Shown: positions 8,467 to 16,028 of the stretch, piece by piece
How positions within the stretch are numbered: the stretch's first letter is position 1
Layout of the letters: every line of letters starts with the position of its first letter
Source of the DNA: DSOS01 sp035286585
GTDB taxonomy: Bacteria; Chloroflexota; Anaerolineae; Anaerolineales; UBA4823
Reading direction: 5' to 3'
Assembly: GCA_035286585.1 (NCBI GenBank)
Contig: DATEDC010000020.1
Location: 1-26,505, forward strand
Length of the DNA stretch: 26,505 nt
Notes under the pieces: generated by a model
The model's input: only the letters and a program-made list of their open reading frames with translations
Told to the model about the DNA's origin: nothing
Database searches by the model: none
Translations under genes and position numbers: made by a program

Positions 8467-10596
8467 TTATGCCTCCGGAGGCGGCAAGGGAAGCCACACA
8501 TACACCCGTGTCCCACGCGCTGGACCCAGTTCAATCAAGCATTCCCCACCCAGTTCCGTTGAGCGTTCGCGCATGGCGGTGACGCCGACGCCTGGGCGAT
8601 AGTCCTTGGGCAGCCCGCCGCCATCATCAGTAATCTCCAGTCGTAGCCCATCGGCCAGCCACAGGCGGATGCGACAGGTCTGCGCCTGGGCGTGCCGGGC
8701 GACATTGGTCAGCGCCTCCAGCGTGATGTGATACGCCGCAACCTCGACTGCGGCGGGCAGGGGCGGCAGGCGTTCGGGCGCCTCGATCGAAATATGGAGC
8801 CCATTGACCTGGTTATAGGCAAGAGCGTGTTCGCGGATGGCCGAGACCAGGCCGAGTTCGTCCAATGCAGGTGGACGCAAAGCGTAGACCAACTGGCGAA
8901 TATCCGCAATCGTCGCCTTTGCCTGCGCCTTTAGATCCTCCAACAAAGCGATGGCAGCATCTGGATCGCGCGGGACCAGAAACCGTACGGTGTCGAGCCG
9001 CTGGGCCAGGCTGGCGAGGGTCGGACCGAGGCCATCGTGCAGGTCGCGGCGCAGCCGGCGGCGCTCCTCTTCCCTTGCCGTGATCAAGCGCTCGCGGGAG
9101 CGCTGCAAATCCGCCGTCAAGCGCTGCAGATCGGAAGTAAGGCGCACGGCGTAGACGGCGACGCCCGCCTCGCGGGCCAGGTCTTCCAGCAGCCGCCGGT
9201 CGACCGGTGAAAAGCTCTCGCCAGGGGCACGCGGCGCCAGGAGCAATTGGCCGACTGTCTCGTTCTGATAGACCAGGGGGAGCTGCAAAGTGTTGTTTAC
9301 TGGTGCCCCAACCTCGGCAGTGATAGCGAAGGTGTCGTTTTGCCTGAGTGTGATGGCGGCATAAGGTAGTCTGAGGGATTCTTTGACGGTTTGTACAATG
9401 GTAGGTAGCACTGCCTCCGGCGCAAATGTCGCTTCAAGTCGCTGGCCCAGGCGCGAGAGCACTGCGTAGGGATCATCGCGTTCGCCATACATCAGCCGGT
9501 TAACGCCATGCTGTAGGCTTTGACGCAGGGGTTGAAAGAGCAGAGCTACCAGGCCTGCCGCCAGGAGCGAGATCGATAGATTGCCGCTGGTCCGGAACAA
9601 GACGCCCAAGTAGCCCACCACCAAGATGTAGAGACTGGTGACACAGACAGTGAGCGCGCCGTAAACCAACGTGCGGTTGATGAGTACGTCGACGTCGAAC
9701 AGGCGAAAGCGCAGCAGGGCGATCCCGATCGATAGCGGGATGAGCAGCAGAGCGCCGTACATGAGTGCAGCACCGACCATGAGCGTGGCTAATTCGCCAG
9801 CCGAGGTAACCGTTGGCACGGTAGTAGACAACGCGATGTTGACTCCAAGAAATCCAGTGAGGGCAATGGCGATGCCGAAGACGGCCCACTTCGTTTGCGG
9901 CCGCTGCACCTGGTTGGATACACGCCGATAGCGATAGAGCTGGCTGTAGACCGCTACCCCCAGAGCGCTCAACCAGACGATCGTGTTAGGCACGGCGAGC
10001 CAGGTATTGGTGCCAGAAGGCGGCCAGTCGGGGATCCAATAGCGAGGCAAGAGCCAGGCGATCCATGCCAGCGCCACCCAGCGAGTCCAGCGGGGAATAA
10101 ATCGGCCATCTGGAAAGAGATACAAGAACAAGCTGAAAGAAGCTGAACCAAGGAAGTGCAATCCATCGACCGGCAGCCGCCAGATGGGGTACACCGCGAC
10201 CAAAGCATCCATGGTTGAGGGATGGGTCGCCGTTCCAAAAAGCAGCAGCGACAGGGAGACGAACAGCGCCAGGCGGTCTGTGGACTTGCGCCAGAAGATT
10301 AATCCGGCGACTGAGACGAACAGCGAGGCAAAAACAATTTCAAGAGCAATACCGTAAGCAGCGAAGAAGACGGGGGAGAAGCCTAGTTTCTCCAACAGGC
10401 TCAGCTCAACAGGCGCCATTTGCCCGCTGCTTGCGCAGGCTGAAGTCGGGCAGCCAAGCATAAGCTGGGCGAATTCAAGCGGTATGCCGGCGGCAAAGAG
10501 GCTCACAGACAGAACGCCCACGGCCAGCCAGACGACGCGAGCGAAGAAGAGCCATCGGCTGCGCAAAATCCTAATCCATGAAATATTAGGTCTCAT
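8467..10596 (-). CDS. Membrane sensor histidine kinase, HisKA_3 type
   Basis: A sensor kinase of about 709 residues paired with the NarL-type regulator 3 bp downstream. The N-terminal half is a multi-pass membrane region with about nine hydrophobic helices and includes the segment RLFDVDVLINRTLVYGALT, common to Chloroflexota membrane sensors. It is followed by a GAF-like region and a short coiled linker. The HisKA_3 dimerisation motif has its phosphoacceptor His near residue 520 in RRDLHDGLGP. The ATP-binding domain shows the N box (EALTNVARHA) and G1 box (ITDDGGGLP). I chose the ATG at 10596, which has AGGTGG 9 nt upstream; an upstream TTG at 10677 would add 27 residues without support. The sensed stimulus is unknown. 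Confidence 0.93.
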   Translation of the reverse strand: MRPNISWIRILRSRWLFFARVVWLAVGVLSVSLFAAGIPLEFAQLMLGCPTSACASSGQMAPVELSLLEKLGFSPVFFAAYGIALEIVFASLFVSVAGLIFWRKSTDRLALFVSLSLLLFGTATHPSTMDALVAVYPIWRLPVDGLHFLGSASFSLFLYLFPDGRFIPRWTRWVALAWIAWLLPRYWIPDWPPSGTNTWLAVPNTIVWLSALGVAVYSQLYRYRRVSNQVQRPQTKWAVFGIAIALTGFLGVNIALSTTVPTVTSAGELATLMVGAALMYGALLLIPLSIGIALLRFRLFDVDVLINRTLVYGALTVCVTSLYILVVGYLGVLFRTSGNLSISLLAAGLVALLFQPLRQSLQHGVNRLMYGERDDPYAVLSRLGQRLEATFAPEAVLPTIVQTVKESLRLPYAAITLRQNDTFAITAEVGAPVNNTLQLPLVYQNETVGQLLLAPRAPGESFSPVDRRLLEDLAREAGVAVYAVRLTSDLQRLTADLQRSRERLITAREEERRRLRRDLHDGLGPTLASLAQRLDTVRFLVPRDPDAAIALLEDLKAQAKATIADIRQLVYALRPPALDELGLVSAIREHALAYNQVNGLHISIEAPERLPPLPAAVEVAAYHITLEALTNVARHAQAQTCRIRLWLADGLRLEITDDGGGLPKDYRPGVGVTAMRERSTELGGECLIELGPARGTRVYVWLPLPPPEA

Positions 10597-10705
10597 GGGC
10601 AGTAGCCACCTGGCGACGAGTCGCTTTATTGGCGGGAAGAGGAAGCACTGAACATGATGCTCTACAATTCGCCTCAATTATGCCACATATCACCAATATC
10701 CTATC

Positions 10706-11116
10706 CTATTTATCCGAAATGGGTTGGTGGAGCAACCAGACGAGCGCTGCCCCAGTGATGGTCCCGGTTATGATCCCTAATATTGTTCCGCCTGCCAGCC
10801 AGCCAGCGGAGCCGCCCAGAGAAAAGCCCACCGCCTCGCCCGCAGAAAGGGCCAGGGCAAAGCCTCCGATGCTTGCCAGCATGTACAGGTATGCTCGTGA
10901 GATCCATCTCCGCAGGACGAGCCATTGCATTGTTCCCAGCGCAGCCCCGATCAACAACCCAAACACGACCACGACCAAGTCCGCATCCAGGCTACTGGCC
11001 CTGATCATAGCCCCCGTCACAGCCAGTGCCACAGCACCAGCAACCGCATTAGCCAACACCCATTGTGGCCAGATGCGCCAGTCTACAAGTGCGTATTGAA
11101 GTTTTTTCGTTGTCAT
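10706..11116 (-). CDS. Small hypothetical membrane protein
   Basis: A 136-residue protein with four predicted membrane helices. They are very rich in Gly and Ala (GLLIGAALGT, GGSAGWLAGG, GIITGTITGA), a glycine-zipper style that favours close helix packing. There is no catalytic motif and the family is not recognised. It lies 110 bp upstream of the histidine kinase start on the same strand and could be co-transcribed, perhaps as an accessory of the sensor; that link is positional only. Confidence 0.7.
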   Translation of the reverse strand: MTTKKLQYALVDWRIWPQWVLANAVAGAVALAVTGAMIRASSLDADLVVVVFGLLIGAALGTMQWLVLRRWISRAYLYMLASIGGFALALSAGEAVGFSLGGSAGWLAGGTILGIITGTITGAALVWLLHQPISDK

Positions 11117-11153
11117 GGTTTCCCTAAATCCTGTCTACATGGAAGATGTGCTT

Positions 11154-11192
11154 GCCAGGAGCCTGGTCGCTCCACACCCGCAGACTCCTGGC
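11154..11192. repeat. Inverted repeat between the membrane- and secreted-protein genes
   Basis: GCCAGGAG (11154-11161) and CTCCTGGC (11185-11192) form a perfect 8-bp inverted repeat around a 23-nt loop in the 203-bp gap 11117-11319. It has no T-run on either side, so it is not a standard intrinsic terminator. It could be an RNA hairpin or a binding site. Confidence 0.3.
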
Positions 11193-11319
11193 CCGAATCA
11201 TTTCTGTTCCGCTTTTCACGTAACAGGTCTTCGCCCTGGCTCAAACGTTTCATCCTTTCCCGCGCCTGAGTCGGGGGCGGTCGGTTTGCCTAAGTGTGAA
11301 AGCGGCTGGTGCTGCTGAG

Positions 11320-11805
11320 CTACCCGCATCTCGGCTTCGAGAAAGTGTTCACGATGCCGCTCGCGCTCACACTGAAGTGCTCCGTGAGGTGAAATGTCTG
11401 TTCTGAGCCGTCTGATCCAGTGCCGTGCGCGGTAAAGGTAAACGTGCCCGCCGCGTTCTGGTTGTTGGAATTGAAACCGGCCCAAATTGTAAAGCGGCCA
11501 GTGTTAGTGGGCAGGCTGGGATCGTCAGGCACGAACACGAAATCGCCGGTCTGCGTGACCGTGAAGTGACTGGTCCCATTGGGTAGCAGCGTGGCATGCA
11601 CGACACCGTTGTAAGTGATGGTGACCGTGCCAGGATCACCTGTACAGGCATTCACGTCGGAGAAGGACTCGGCGACGTTGTGGAACGTTTCTGTGAAGGT
11701 GATGGCCCCCTCGGCAAAGGCGCTGGATATAGGGAACAGCAGTACGCCTACGACCACAAGGAAGGCGAGCGCACGCCGAAGTGTGGTAACCGATAAAGTA
11801 CTCAT
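11320..11805 (-). CDS. Secreted protein of unknown function
   Basis: A 161-residue protein with a Sec signal peptide (positive start, hydrophobic core about 12-28, cleavage near SAFAEG). The mature part is Thr/Phe-rich and beta-like (ITFTETFHNVAESF, HFTVTQTGDFVFV, GTFTFTAHGTG) and looks like a single extracellular beta domain. The ATG has a good TGGAGG ribosome binding site 7 nt upstream. A short leader-type reading frame ends about 58 nt before it. The family is not recognised. Confidence 0.75.
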   Translation of the reverse strand: MSTLSVTTLRRALAFLVVVGVLLFPISSAFAEGAITFTETFHNVAESFSDVNACTGDPGTVTITYNGVVHATLLPNGTSHFTVTQTGDFVFVPDDPSLPTNTGRFTIWAGFNSNNQNAAGTFTFTAHGTGSDGSEQTFHLTEHFSVSASGIVNTFSKPRCG

Positions 11806-11863
11806 AATAAACCTCCAGGTACAAACAGAGCTCGATTAGAGACGAGTCGCATGATGATTCTTG

Positions 11864-11905
11864 TTAAGTGATTTGGAAACGAGACACATCGTTCAACTTG
11901 TACAA
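11864..11905 (-). CDS. Possible 13-residue leader peptide
   Basis: A textbook ribosome binding site (AAAGGAGGTG) lies directly before a short TTG-initiated frame encoding MYKLNDVSRFQIT if TTG is read as Met, ending in TAA. The frame sits between the 414-residue membrane-protein gene and the secreted-protein gene, ending about 58 nt before the latter. It could be a leader peptide, or a strong ribosome binding site left over from a lost gene. The evidence is the Shine-Dalgarno match alone. Confidence 0.25.
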   Translation of the reverse strand: MYKLNDVSRFQIT

Positions 11906-11915
11906 GCACCTCCTT

Positions 11916-13160
11916 TCATCTATTTCTTGATTCGGCATTTACGAGAGGCGGCTTCTGGTAAATCGGGGGGGAAGCTTCTCTCGTCCATAACGATAAGGAC
12001 TCCGGCTTAAATGTATCTTCGATAACGGATAGTAAAGCCATCTCCAGCCGGTCAAGGTTCACCTCATCACGAAGGACAGCGCTAAAGGTAGCAATCGTCT
12101 CCTCGGCATCATACTTGCGCCGGTAAAAGCGGCGGTCGATGGCTTTCTGAATCTGGCGGCGTAAGGGGGCAAACAAGGCGGCTATCGCCAATGTCGAGAA
12201 GATGGATACGAGTGAGGACTGCTGTAGGTCGGTGACAGCATTGAAGAGTGATTGCAGCAGTGTAACGGTTCCAAAGTAGACCAGCGCCAATGCAGCCGTT
12301 AGAACACTGTAGATCAATGTACGGCGGATGATGAGGTCAATGTTGTACAATCGGTACTTTAGGATGGCGATGCCAACTGCAACGGGGAGGGCAACAAAGA
12401 CAGGAGCTTCCGCCAATTCTACGGCGGGTTGGTATCGCGGCGCAAGAGTCTGGATCAGTACTCCGAGAATGGCATAAAGGATTAACATGGCGGACGCCGA
12501 AGCAATCCACTTGAGTTGCTGTCGCTCCTCCCCTTGAGCGCGGCGGAAGCGCAAGATCACGGAAATCGCGGAGGCCCCGACCACTGCCAGAACGAAAGCA
12601 CTGACGATACCTTGCACCCACGAGGTAACTACCGGAATTCCCTCGAGGCCCAACGGGTTATGAATGGATGGAATAAAACTGAAGGGGCCAGGTTGGAGCG
12701 CTGCCGTAACGGTCAGCATCCCTGCTACTGCAATGGCGAGCCAGATTATGGACCGCCAGCGCTGAGATAGCAGCCGACCACTGGGAAATAGCAAGAGGGT
12801 GAACGTAAATATGAGGTAGAAGCCGAGGGTGCTGGCCCACAAGCGGATCCACCCCATGAACAAGCCACCCGAGAGTGCGCCAGGCTTGGCGACAAGGGCG
12901 TAGATAGCATATTGTTCCGCGAAGTCAGAGAGGGCGAGCAGGAGAGCTCCAGCTCCAAATATCCAGCCGACGGGGTTTTCTGGGCGGCGTGAGGCAACCA
13001 ACGCACCCACCGTGGCGAACGATAGGGAAAGTATTTTGAAAAGGTTGCCCAAGAACGAGGAGGGATCGTTCACATACTGAAGCACCAGTCTAAGGGCGAC
13101 GAGTACAATCGTGAGCCCCCACACAGACCAGGCCAACCAGGCGGCATTACGCGTGCTCAT
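11916..13160 (-). CDS. Multi-pass membrane protein resembling a sensor kinase without kinase domain
   Basis: A 414-residue protein with about nine membrane helices. Near residue 260-280 it carries ILKYRLYNIDLIIRRTLIYS, the same kind of segment as LLRFRLFDVDVLINRTLVYG in the histidine kinase at 8467-10596. Both also share the LFAPLRRQIQ/LFQPLRQSLQ block after the last helix. The cytoplasmic tail ends after about 80 residues (FYRRKYDAEETIATFSAVL), with no GAF, HisKA or ATPase domain. It therefore looks like the sensor half alone, either a kinase-less accessory or a product truncated in evolution. AAGAAGG precedes the ATG. The ligand is unknown. Confidence 0.8.
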   Translation of the reverse strand: MSTRNAAWLAWSVWGLTIVLVALRLVLQYVNDPSSFLGNLFKILSLSFATVGALVASRRPENPVGWIFGAGALLLALSDFAEQYAIYALVAKPGALSGGLFMGWIRLWASTLGFYLIFTFTLLLFPSGRLLSQRWRSIIWLAIAVAGMLTVTAALQPGPFSFIPSIHNPLGLEGIPVVTSWVQGIVSAFVLAVVGASAISVILRFRRAQGEERQQLKWIASASAMLILYAILGVLIQTLAPRYQPAVELAEAPVFVALPVAVGIAILKYRLYNIDLIIRRTLIYSVLTAALALVYFGTVTLLQSLFNAVTDLQQSSLVSIFSTLAIAALFAPLRRQIQKAIDRRFYRRKYDAEETIATFSAVLRDEVNLDRLEMALLSVIEDTFKPESLSLWTREASPPIYQKPPLVNAESRNR

Positions 13161-13724
13161 ACATCCTTCTTCTTGTCATTGGCCTCGTCCAGCCTCTTTT
13201 ATGATGAACGTACCTGCGTGCCAATGGCTTCATAACGCAGAATATTTCTCATCACGCCGCTGAAAGTCCAGATCAAGAGTTCGGCGAAGACCATGCCAAG
13301 GAGCTGCACGCAAAACCAGCCGCTGCACTCGGCATCTCGCGCGCAAGCTGGAATAGTCTCTCAGTTGTGAGTCAAGAATCTCAGGTTCCTAGTCGGTGCC
13401 GCCGGGGGTGGATACGCCATTCCTGATCAAGCAATGCAAGCTTTTAGGATGCAGATCGGCATAAATCTGTTCGACATGAGTGCCTTATCTCCTGCTGAAC
13501 AGGTTCACGCGCTCGTGGATCAACGCCATGCGAGCGGCTTTCGTGTCTTCGGCGACTTCAGGAGTGGTGTAACCCTCCAGGTCAACCCCCTCAACCTGCA
13601 AGCGCGCACCACAATCGACCATGACCTCGGCTACTTTGGCGAGCATTTCCGCAGGGGGAGCGGAACACGCGTATGATTGTCGAAACGGTGTTGTCGAATC
13701 AGCCTATAAAACTGGCACCAAAGG
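13161..13724. other. 564-bp region with only fragments
   Basis: No full-length gene is visible. On the minus strand a frame without a start codon is open from 13360 to a stop at 13199. It reads like a hydrophobic tail (CVQLLGMVFAELLIWTF), possibly the end of a lost membrane protein. A second, 53-codon frame is listed separately at 13485-13646. The region looks like gene debris between the membrane sensor and the small secreted protein. Confidence 0.35.
13485..13646 (-). pseudogene. Short coding-like fragment, 53 residues
   Basis: A frame from ATG 13646 to TAA 13485 encodes a well-balanced soluble sequence (MLAKVAEVMVDCGARLQVEG, then VDLEGYTTPEVAEDTKAAR, then MALIHERVNLFSRR). Its composition looks like a real protein rather than a random frame. 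There is no ribosome binding site before the ATG, and the frame stays open upstream to about 13690. I read it as the C-terminal remnant of a longer gene whose start is lost. The family is not recognised. Confidence 0.35.
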
Positions 13725-14069
13725 TTAATTAATGGCAGGGTTGTTATCATCCGTTCCAGGAGGCATTGAGTCCACCCGGTAACACCCGTCTGCCTTCCCA
13801 GGATTGCCAGAATCGGGTCCGTGATGCGCCGTTTCAAGCCCATAAGCAGCCGGATCGCCGCCACAAGTCACCCCTTCTCCGCTGAAAGGTCCATGATTTT
13901 GGCCGTTGGCGAGCACTTGGCCATCCCCTTGATGGGCGGGATCTGCGACGTGCGGGTGAGCAAAAGCCGGCAAGGTTAGCAATATTGCCACGATCAACGC
14001 TAGCAGCGAGGCCGTGTAAAGTTTTTTCCAATAGGAACGTAATCTGGCTACTTCTTTATACATTTTCAT
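13725..14069 (-). CDS. Small secreted protein of unknown function
   Basis: A 114-residue protein starting MKMYKEVARLRSYWKK, with a Sec signal peptide (hydrophobic core about 19-36, cleavage near PAFAHP). The mature region is polar and rich in His, Gly, Asp and Asn, with two cysteines (VTCGG and DGCYR) that could pair. I chose the ATG at 14069 because AAGGAG lies 8 nt upstream; an ATG at 14108 would add 13 residues and spoil the signal peptide. A TATAAT box and a 16-bp palindrome lie about 145-165 bp upstream, so expression may be repressor-controlled. The family is not recognised. Confidence 0.7.
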   Translation of the reverse strand: MKMYKEVARLRSYWKKLYTASLLALIVAILLTLPAFAHPHVADPAHQGDGQVLANGQNHGPFSGEGVTCGGDPAAYGLETAHHGPDSGNPGKADGCYRVDSMPPGTDDNNPAIN

Positions 14070-14212
14070 TAAGGTTCTCCTTCCCAAGGAAATGGTCAAG
14101 GTTGACATCTGATGAGCGGTTAGTTTCCATAAATGTCGTTACGCTTGCTTGCCACCACGCCATCACAATTTCAGTCTATCACGTGAAGGCTTCCCGTGTC
14201 ATGAGTGCACTG

Positions 14213-14228
14213 TCCCGACCGGTCGGGA
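14213..14228. promoter_or_regulatory. Perfect 16-bp palindrome, candidate repressor operator
   Basis: TCCCGACCGGTCGGGA is a perfect 16-bp palindrome directly downstream of a minus-strand TATAAT (14229-14234), where the transcription start would fall. GACCGGTC-centred palindromes are typical of TetR-family operators, but no TetR gene is in the window. A bound repressor would block transcription toward 14069. Confidence 0.5.
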
Positions 14229-14257
14229 ATTATATAATTTGGGTCTTTTTTGGCATA
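14229..14257 (-). promoter_or_regulatory. Probable promoter toward the small secreted-protein gene
   Basis: On the minus strand a perfect TATAAT occupies 14234-14229 within the palindromic AATTATATAATT. The -35 position 17 bp upstream reads TATGCC, a poor match, which would suit an activated or alternative-sigma promoter. The overlapping plus-strand TATAAT has no gene to drive. Confidence 0.4.
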
Positions 14258-14275
14258 ATACCGAAAGATATTAAA

Positions 14276-14301
14276 GCAAAAGACCCGCTCTAAGCAGGTC
14301 T
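14276..14301 (-). terminator. Intrinsic terminator after the moaA end of the gene block
   Basis: On the minus strand, AGACCTGC - TTAGA - GCGGGTCT forms an 8-bp stem (with one G-U pair) followed by TTTTGCTTT. In the plus direction the same pair would be a C-A mismatch, so it is oriented for minus-strand transcripts: those ending after moaA and those of the tRNA-like remnant. Confidence 0.6.
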
Positions 14302-14310
14302 CGGGAAAAT

Positions 14311-14356
14311 GAACGCGGCAGGATCCAAACCTGCAACCAATTGCTTAAAAGGCATT
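14311..14356 (-). pseudogene. Degenerate 3' half of a tRNA(Lys)-like gene
   Basis: The minus strand reads as the 3' half of a tRNA. It has an anticodon arm (AATGC / CTTTTAA loop / GCAAT, 4 of 5 pairs, anticodon TTT), a 5-nt variable loop, a T arm with a perfect 5-bp stem (GCAGG/CCTGC) and 7-nt loop, then a 7-nt acceptor strand CGCGTTC. The T loop is TTTGGAT where TTCRANN is expected. The D arm and 5' acceptor strand are absent; the sequence before it is the end of moaA. An intrinsic terminator follows, as is usual for tRNA genes. Such halves remain after integration or rearrangement at tRNA genes. It is not a functional tRNA. Confidence 0.4.
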
Positions 14357-14373
14357 TACCCCCATTTATCTCC

Positions 14374-15354
14374 TTAGCCGCCGATCTCGCTCATCATTCG
14401 GTTGAGTGGGATCAGACCATCCGCCAGCTCGTGCCCCCAGGGCTTGTTCCAAATCGCCTCCAGGATCAGTTGGCCCAGTTCATCCAACGAAACCCCAGCC
14501 CGTAATGGCGTGAGCAAGTCCACTTCTCTTTCCCGCAACAAGCACAGCCGCAAGCGCCCGTCTGCCGTCAAGCGCACCCGCGTGCAAGAAGCACAAAACG
14601 GCTGGCTGACCGAAGCGATCAATCCAATCTCGCCTTTGGCGCCAGGCAGCCGGAACGTGCGCGCCTCTCCATCCAGTTGACCACCATTGGTTGCCTCGAT
14701 AGGCCCTAGCTCTCTTGCAATCAGTTGATAAATCTCATCTGCCGTCACCATCTGCCGCAGCTGGAAATACGCCGAACTGGCAAAAGGCATCATCTCAATA
14801 AAACGCACCTGCCAGGGATACTGTAGCGTGAGGCGCGCCAGGTCAATCACTTCCTGATCATTATTACCGCGCATCACAACCGCGTTGATCTTGATCGGCA
14901 CCAGGCCGGCTTGCTCTGCCGCATGGATGCCAGCTAAAACCTTTGCCAGGGAACCCCGGCGCGTGATTTGCTGGAACTTTTCAGGATTGAGCGTGTCAAC
15001 GCTGATATTGACCCGTTGCAATCCTGCCTCAGCCAGCGGCTTTGCCAGTTGATTGAGCAACATCCCGTTGGTGGTCATCGTCAGGTTGTTGACACCCGGT
15101 ATAGCAGCAATTTCGCGCACCAGATCGACAACATGGGCGCGCACCGTCGGCTCACCGCCGGTCAAGCGGAATTTGTCGAAGCCCAACTGGACAAACAACT
15201 TTACCAGTGTGATGATCTCGTCATCCTGCATTAACTCTGTGTTGGGGCGGTAAGCAATATCCTCCGGCATGCAATACACGCAGCGCAAATTGCAATGGTC
15301 TGTCAGGCTTATGCGCAGATAATGGATCCGTCGTCCGTGCCGATCAATTGCCAT
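14374..15354 (-). CDS. moaA: GTP 3',8-cyclase (molybdopterin biosynthesis)
   Basis: A 326-residue radical-SAM enzyme for the first step of pterin cofactor synthesis: GTP to cyclic dehydro-GTP, converted to cPMP with MoaC. The N-terminal cluster motif is Cys21, Cys25, Cys28 (DHCNLRCVYCMPE), followed by RLTGGEPTVR. The C-terminal cluster region FCASCTRVRLTADGRLRLC is present, and the protein ends in the Gly-Gly dipeptide needed for activity in this family. Length is normal. It is the last gene of the minus-strand block, 17 bp after tatA. The AOR-family enzyme encoded at the head of the block needs a tungsten or molybdenum pterin, so the placement fits cofactor supply. MoaC, MoaD/E and MoeA are not in the window. 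Confidence 0.97.
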   Translation of the reverse strand: MAIDRHGRRIHYLRISLTDHCNLRCVYCMPEDIAYRPNTELMQDDEIITLVKLFVQLGFDKFRLTGGEPTVRAHVVDLVREIAAIPGVNNLTMTTNGMLLNQLAKPLAEAGLQRVNISVDTLNPEKFQQITRRGSLAKVLAGIHAAEQAGLVPIKINAVVMRGNNDQEVIDLARLTLQYPWQVRFIEMMPFASSAYFQLRQMVTADEIYQLIARELGPIEATNGGQLDGEARTFRLPGAKGEIGLIASVSQPFCASCTRVRLTADGRLRLCLLREREVDLLTPLRAGVSLDELGQLILEAIWNKPWGHELADGLIPLNRMMSEIGG

Positions 15355-15371
15355 GATTTTTTCGAACTTCC

Positions 15372-15539
15372 TTAAGCTTCTCCATCTTTTCTACTGGCTT
15401 CATCTTCCGATAGATTGCTACGGAATTCACGGATGCCTTTTCCCAGCTCGCTGGCAATCCTTCCAATGCGCCCGACGCCAAACAATACTATGACGATCAC
15501 AAGGATAATGATCAACTCGGTTGGTCCTAAGTGTGGCAT
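15372..15539 (-). CDS. tatA: Sec-independent (Tat) translocase subunit TatA
   Basis: A 55-residue protein starting MPHLGPTELIIILVIVIVLF. It has one N-terminal membrane helix, a hinge (GVGRIG), an amphipathic helix (RIASELGKGIREFRSNL) and a short acidic tail, the full TatA/E plan. TatA oligomers form the passage for folded, cofactor-loaded proteins with twin-arginine signals. AGGAG lies about 7 nt before the ATG, and moaA starts 17 bp downstream. At least one clear Tat substrate (RdhA-like, 20774-22189) and one possible internal Tat-type segment (the fusion at 16509-18518) are encoded in the same gene block. TatC is not in the window. Confidence 0.9.
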   Translation of the reverse strand: MPHLGPTELIIILVIVIVLFGVGRIGRIASELGKGIREFRSNLSEDEASRKDGEA

Positions 15540-15585
15540 TCTTCACTCTCCTGGATAAGTTTTTTCATGGTGATATTCTGGGGGC

Positions 15586-16020
15586 TTAACGTGGTGTAAA
15601 ACCAGTTTGCCCGCTGTAGATTTCTCCTTGGTATTCGAAAGTTACCGTGACCGGTACGTAGACACCTGAACGAAAGCCTTCACTCTCGATAATACAAACG
15701 CCTGAGCCGTAGATGACCTGCACACTGCAGTTGGGAACCCCGCGCTCTTGATTCTCATCTGGCCAGGTCGCCCGCATCGCCATGCCGCCCAGGTGAACCC
15801 CGTCTTTGAGCAGGCTGCCGTAGAGGATCACACGGGAACCCAGTTTCGGCTCGGGATTATCGACCCAGGCAACAATTTCGAATGTAGCAGTATGGACGGG
15901 AATCGGGCTAGAGACGATTTGAGGCGCAATAGACGCAGCGGGCCCGGATGACGATGTGTCATTCGAGGCACACGATATTGGCAATATGACGATCAGGATG
16001 AGAATGAGGGTGCGTTTCAT
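15586..16020 (-). CDS. Putative lipoprotein with a beta-sandwich-like domain
   Basis: A 144-residue protein with a short signal peptide ending LPISC near residue 17. The cysteine is well placed for lipidation although the residue at -3 is Pro, so the lipobox is imperfect. A Ser/Pro-rich linker follows. The remainder is beta-rich (TFEIVAWVDNP, PVTVTFEYQGEIYSG) with a Cys pair (PNCSVQVIYGSGVCI) suitable for a disulfide. It is the kind of Ig-like extracytoplasmic domain found in accessory lipoproteins. It starts 8 bp after the receiver-like gene. It may attach to the exported redox proteins of the block; that is inference from position only. Confidence 0.7.
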   Translation of the reverse strand: MKRTLILILIVILPISCASNDTSSSGPAASIAPQIVSSPIPVHTATFEIVAWVDNPEPKLGSRVILYGSLLKDGVHLGGMAMRATWPDENQERGVPNCSVQVIYGSGVCIIESEGFRSGVYVPVTVTFEYQGEIYSGQTGFTPR

Positions 16021-16028
16021 TCAGTTGC

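Noticed and set aside
13434..13676. An 80-codon plus-strand frame in the gene-poor gap
   Set aside because: The minus strand of the same stretch reads as a more protein-like sequence with normal composition.
14311..14356. A functional tRNA(Lys) gene
   Set aside because: The D arm and 5' acceptor strand are absent and the T loop is degenerate.
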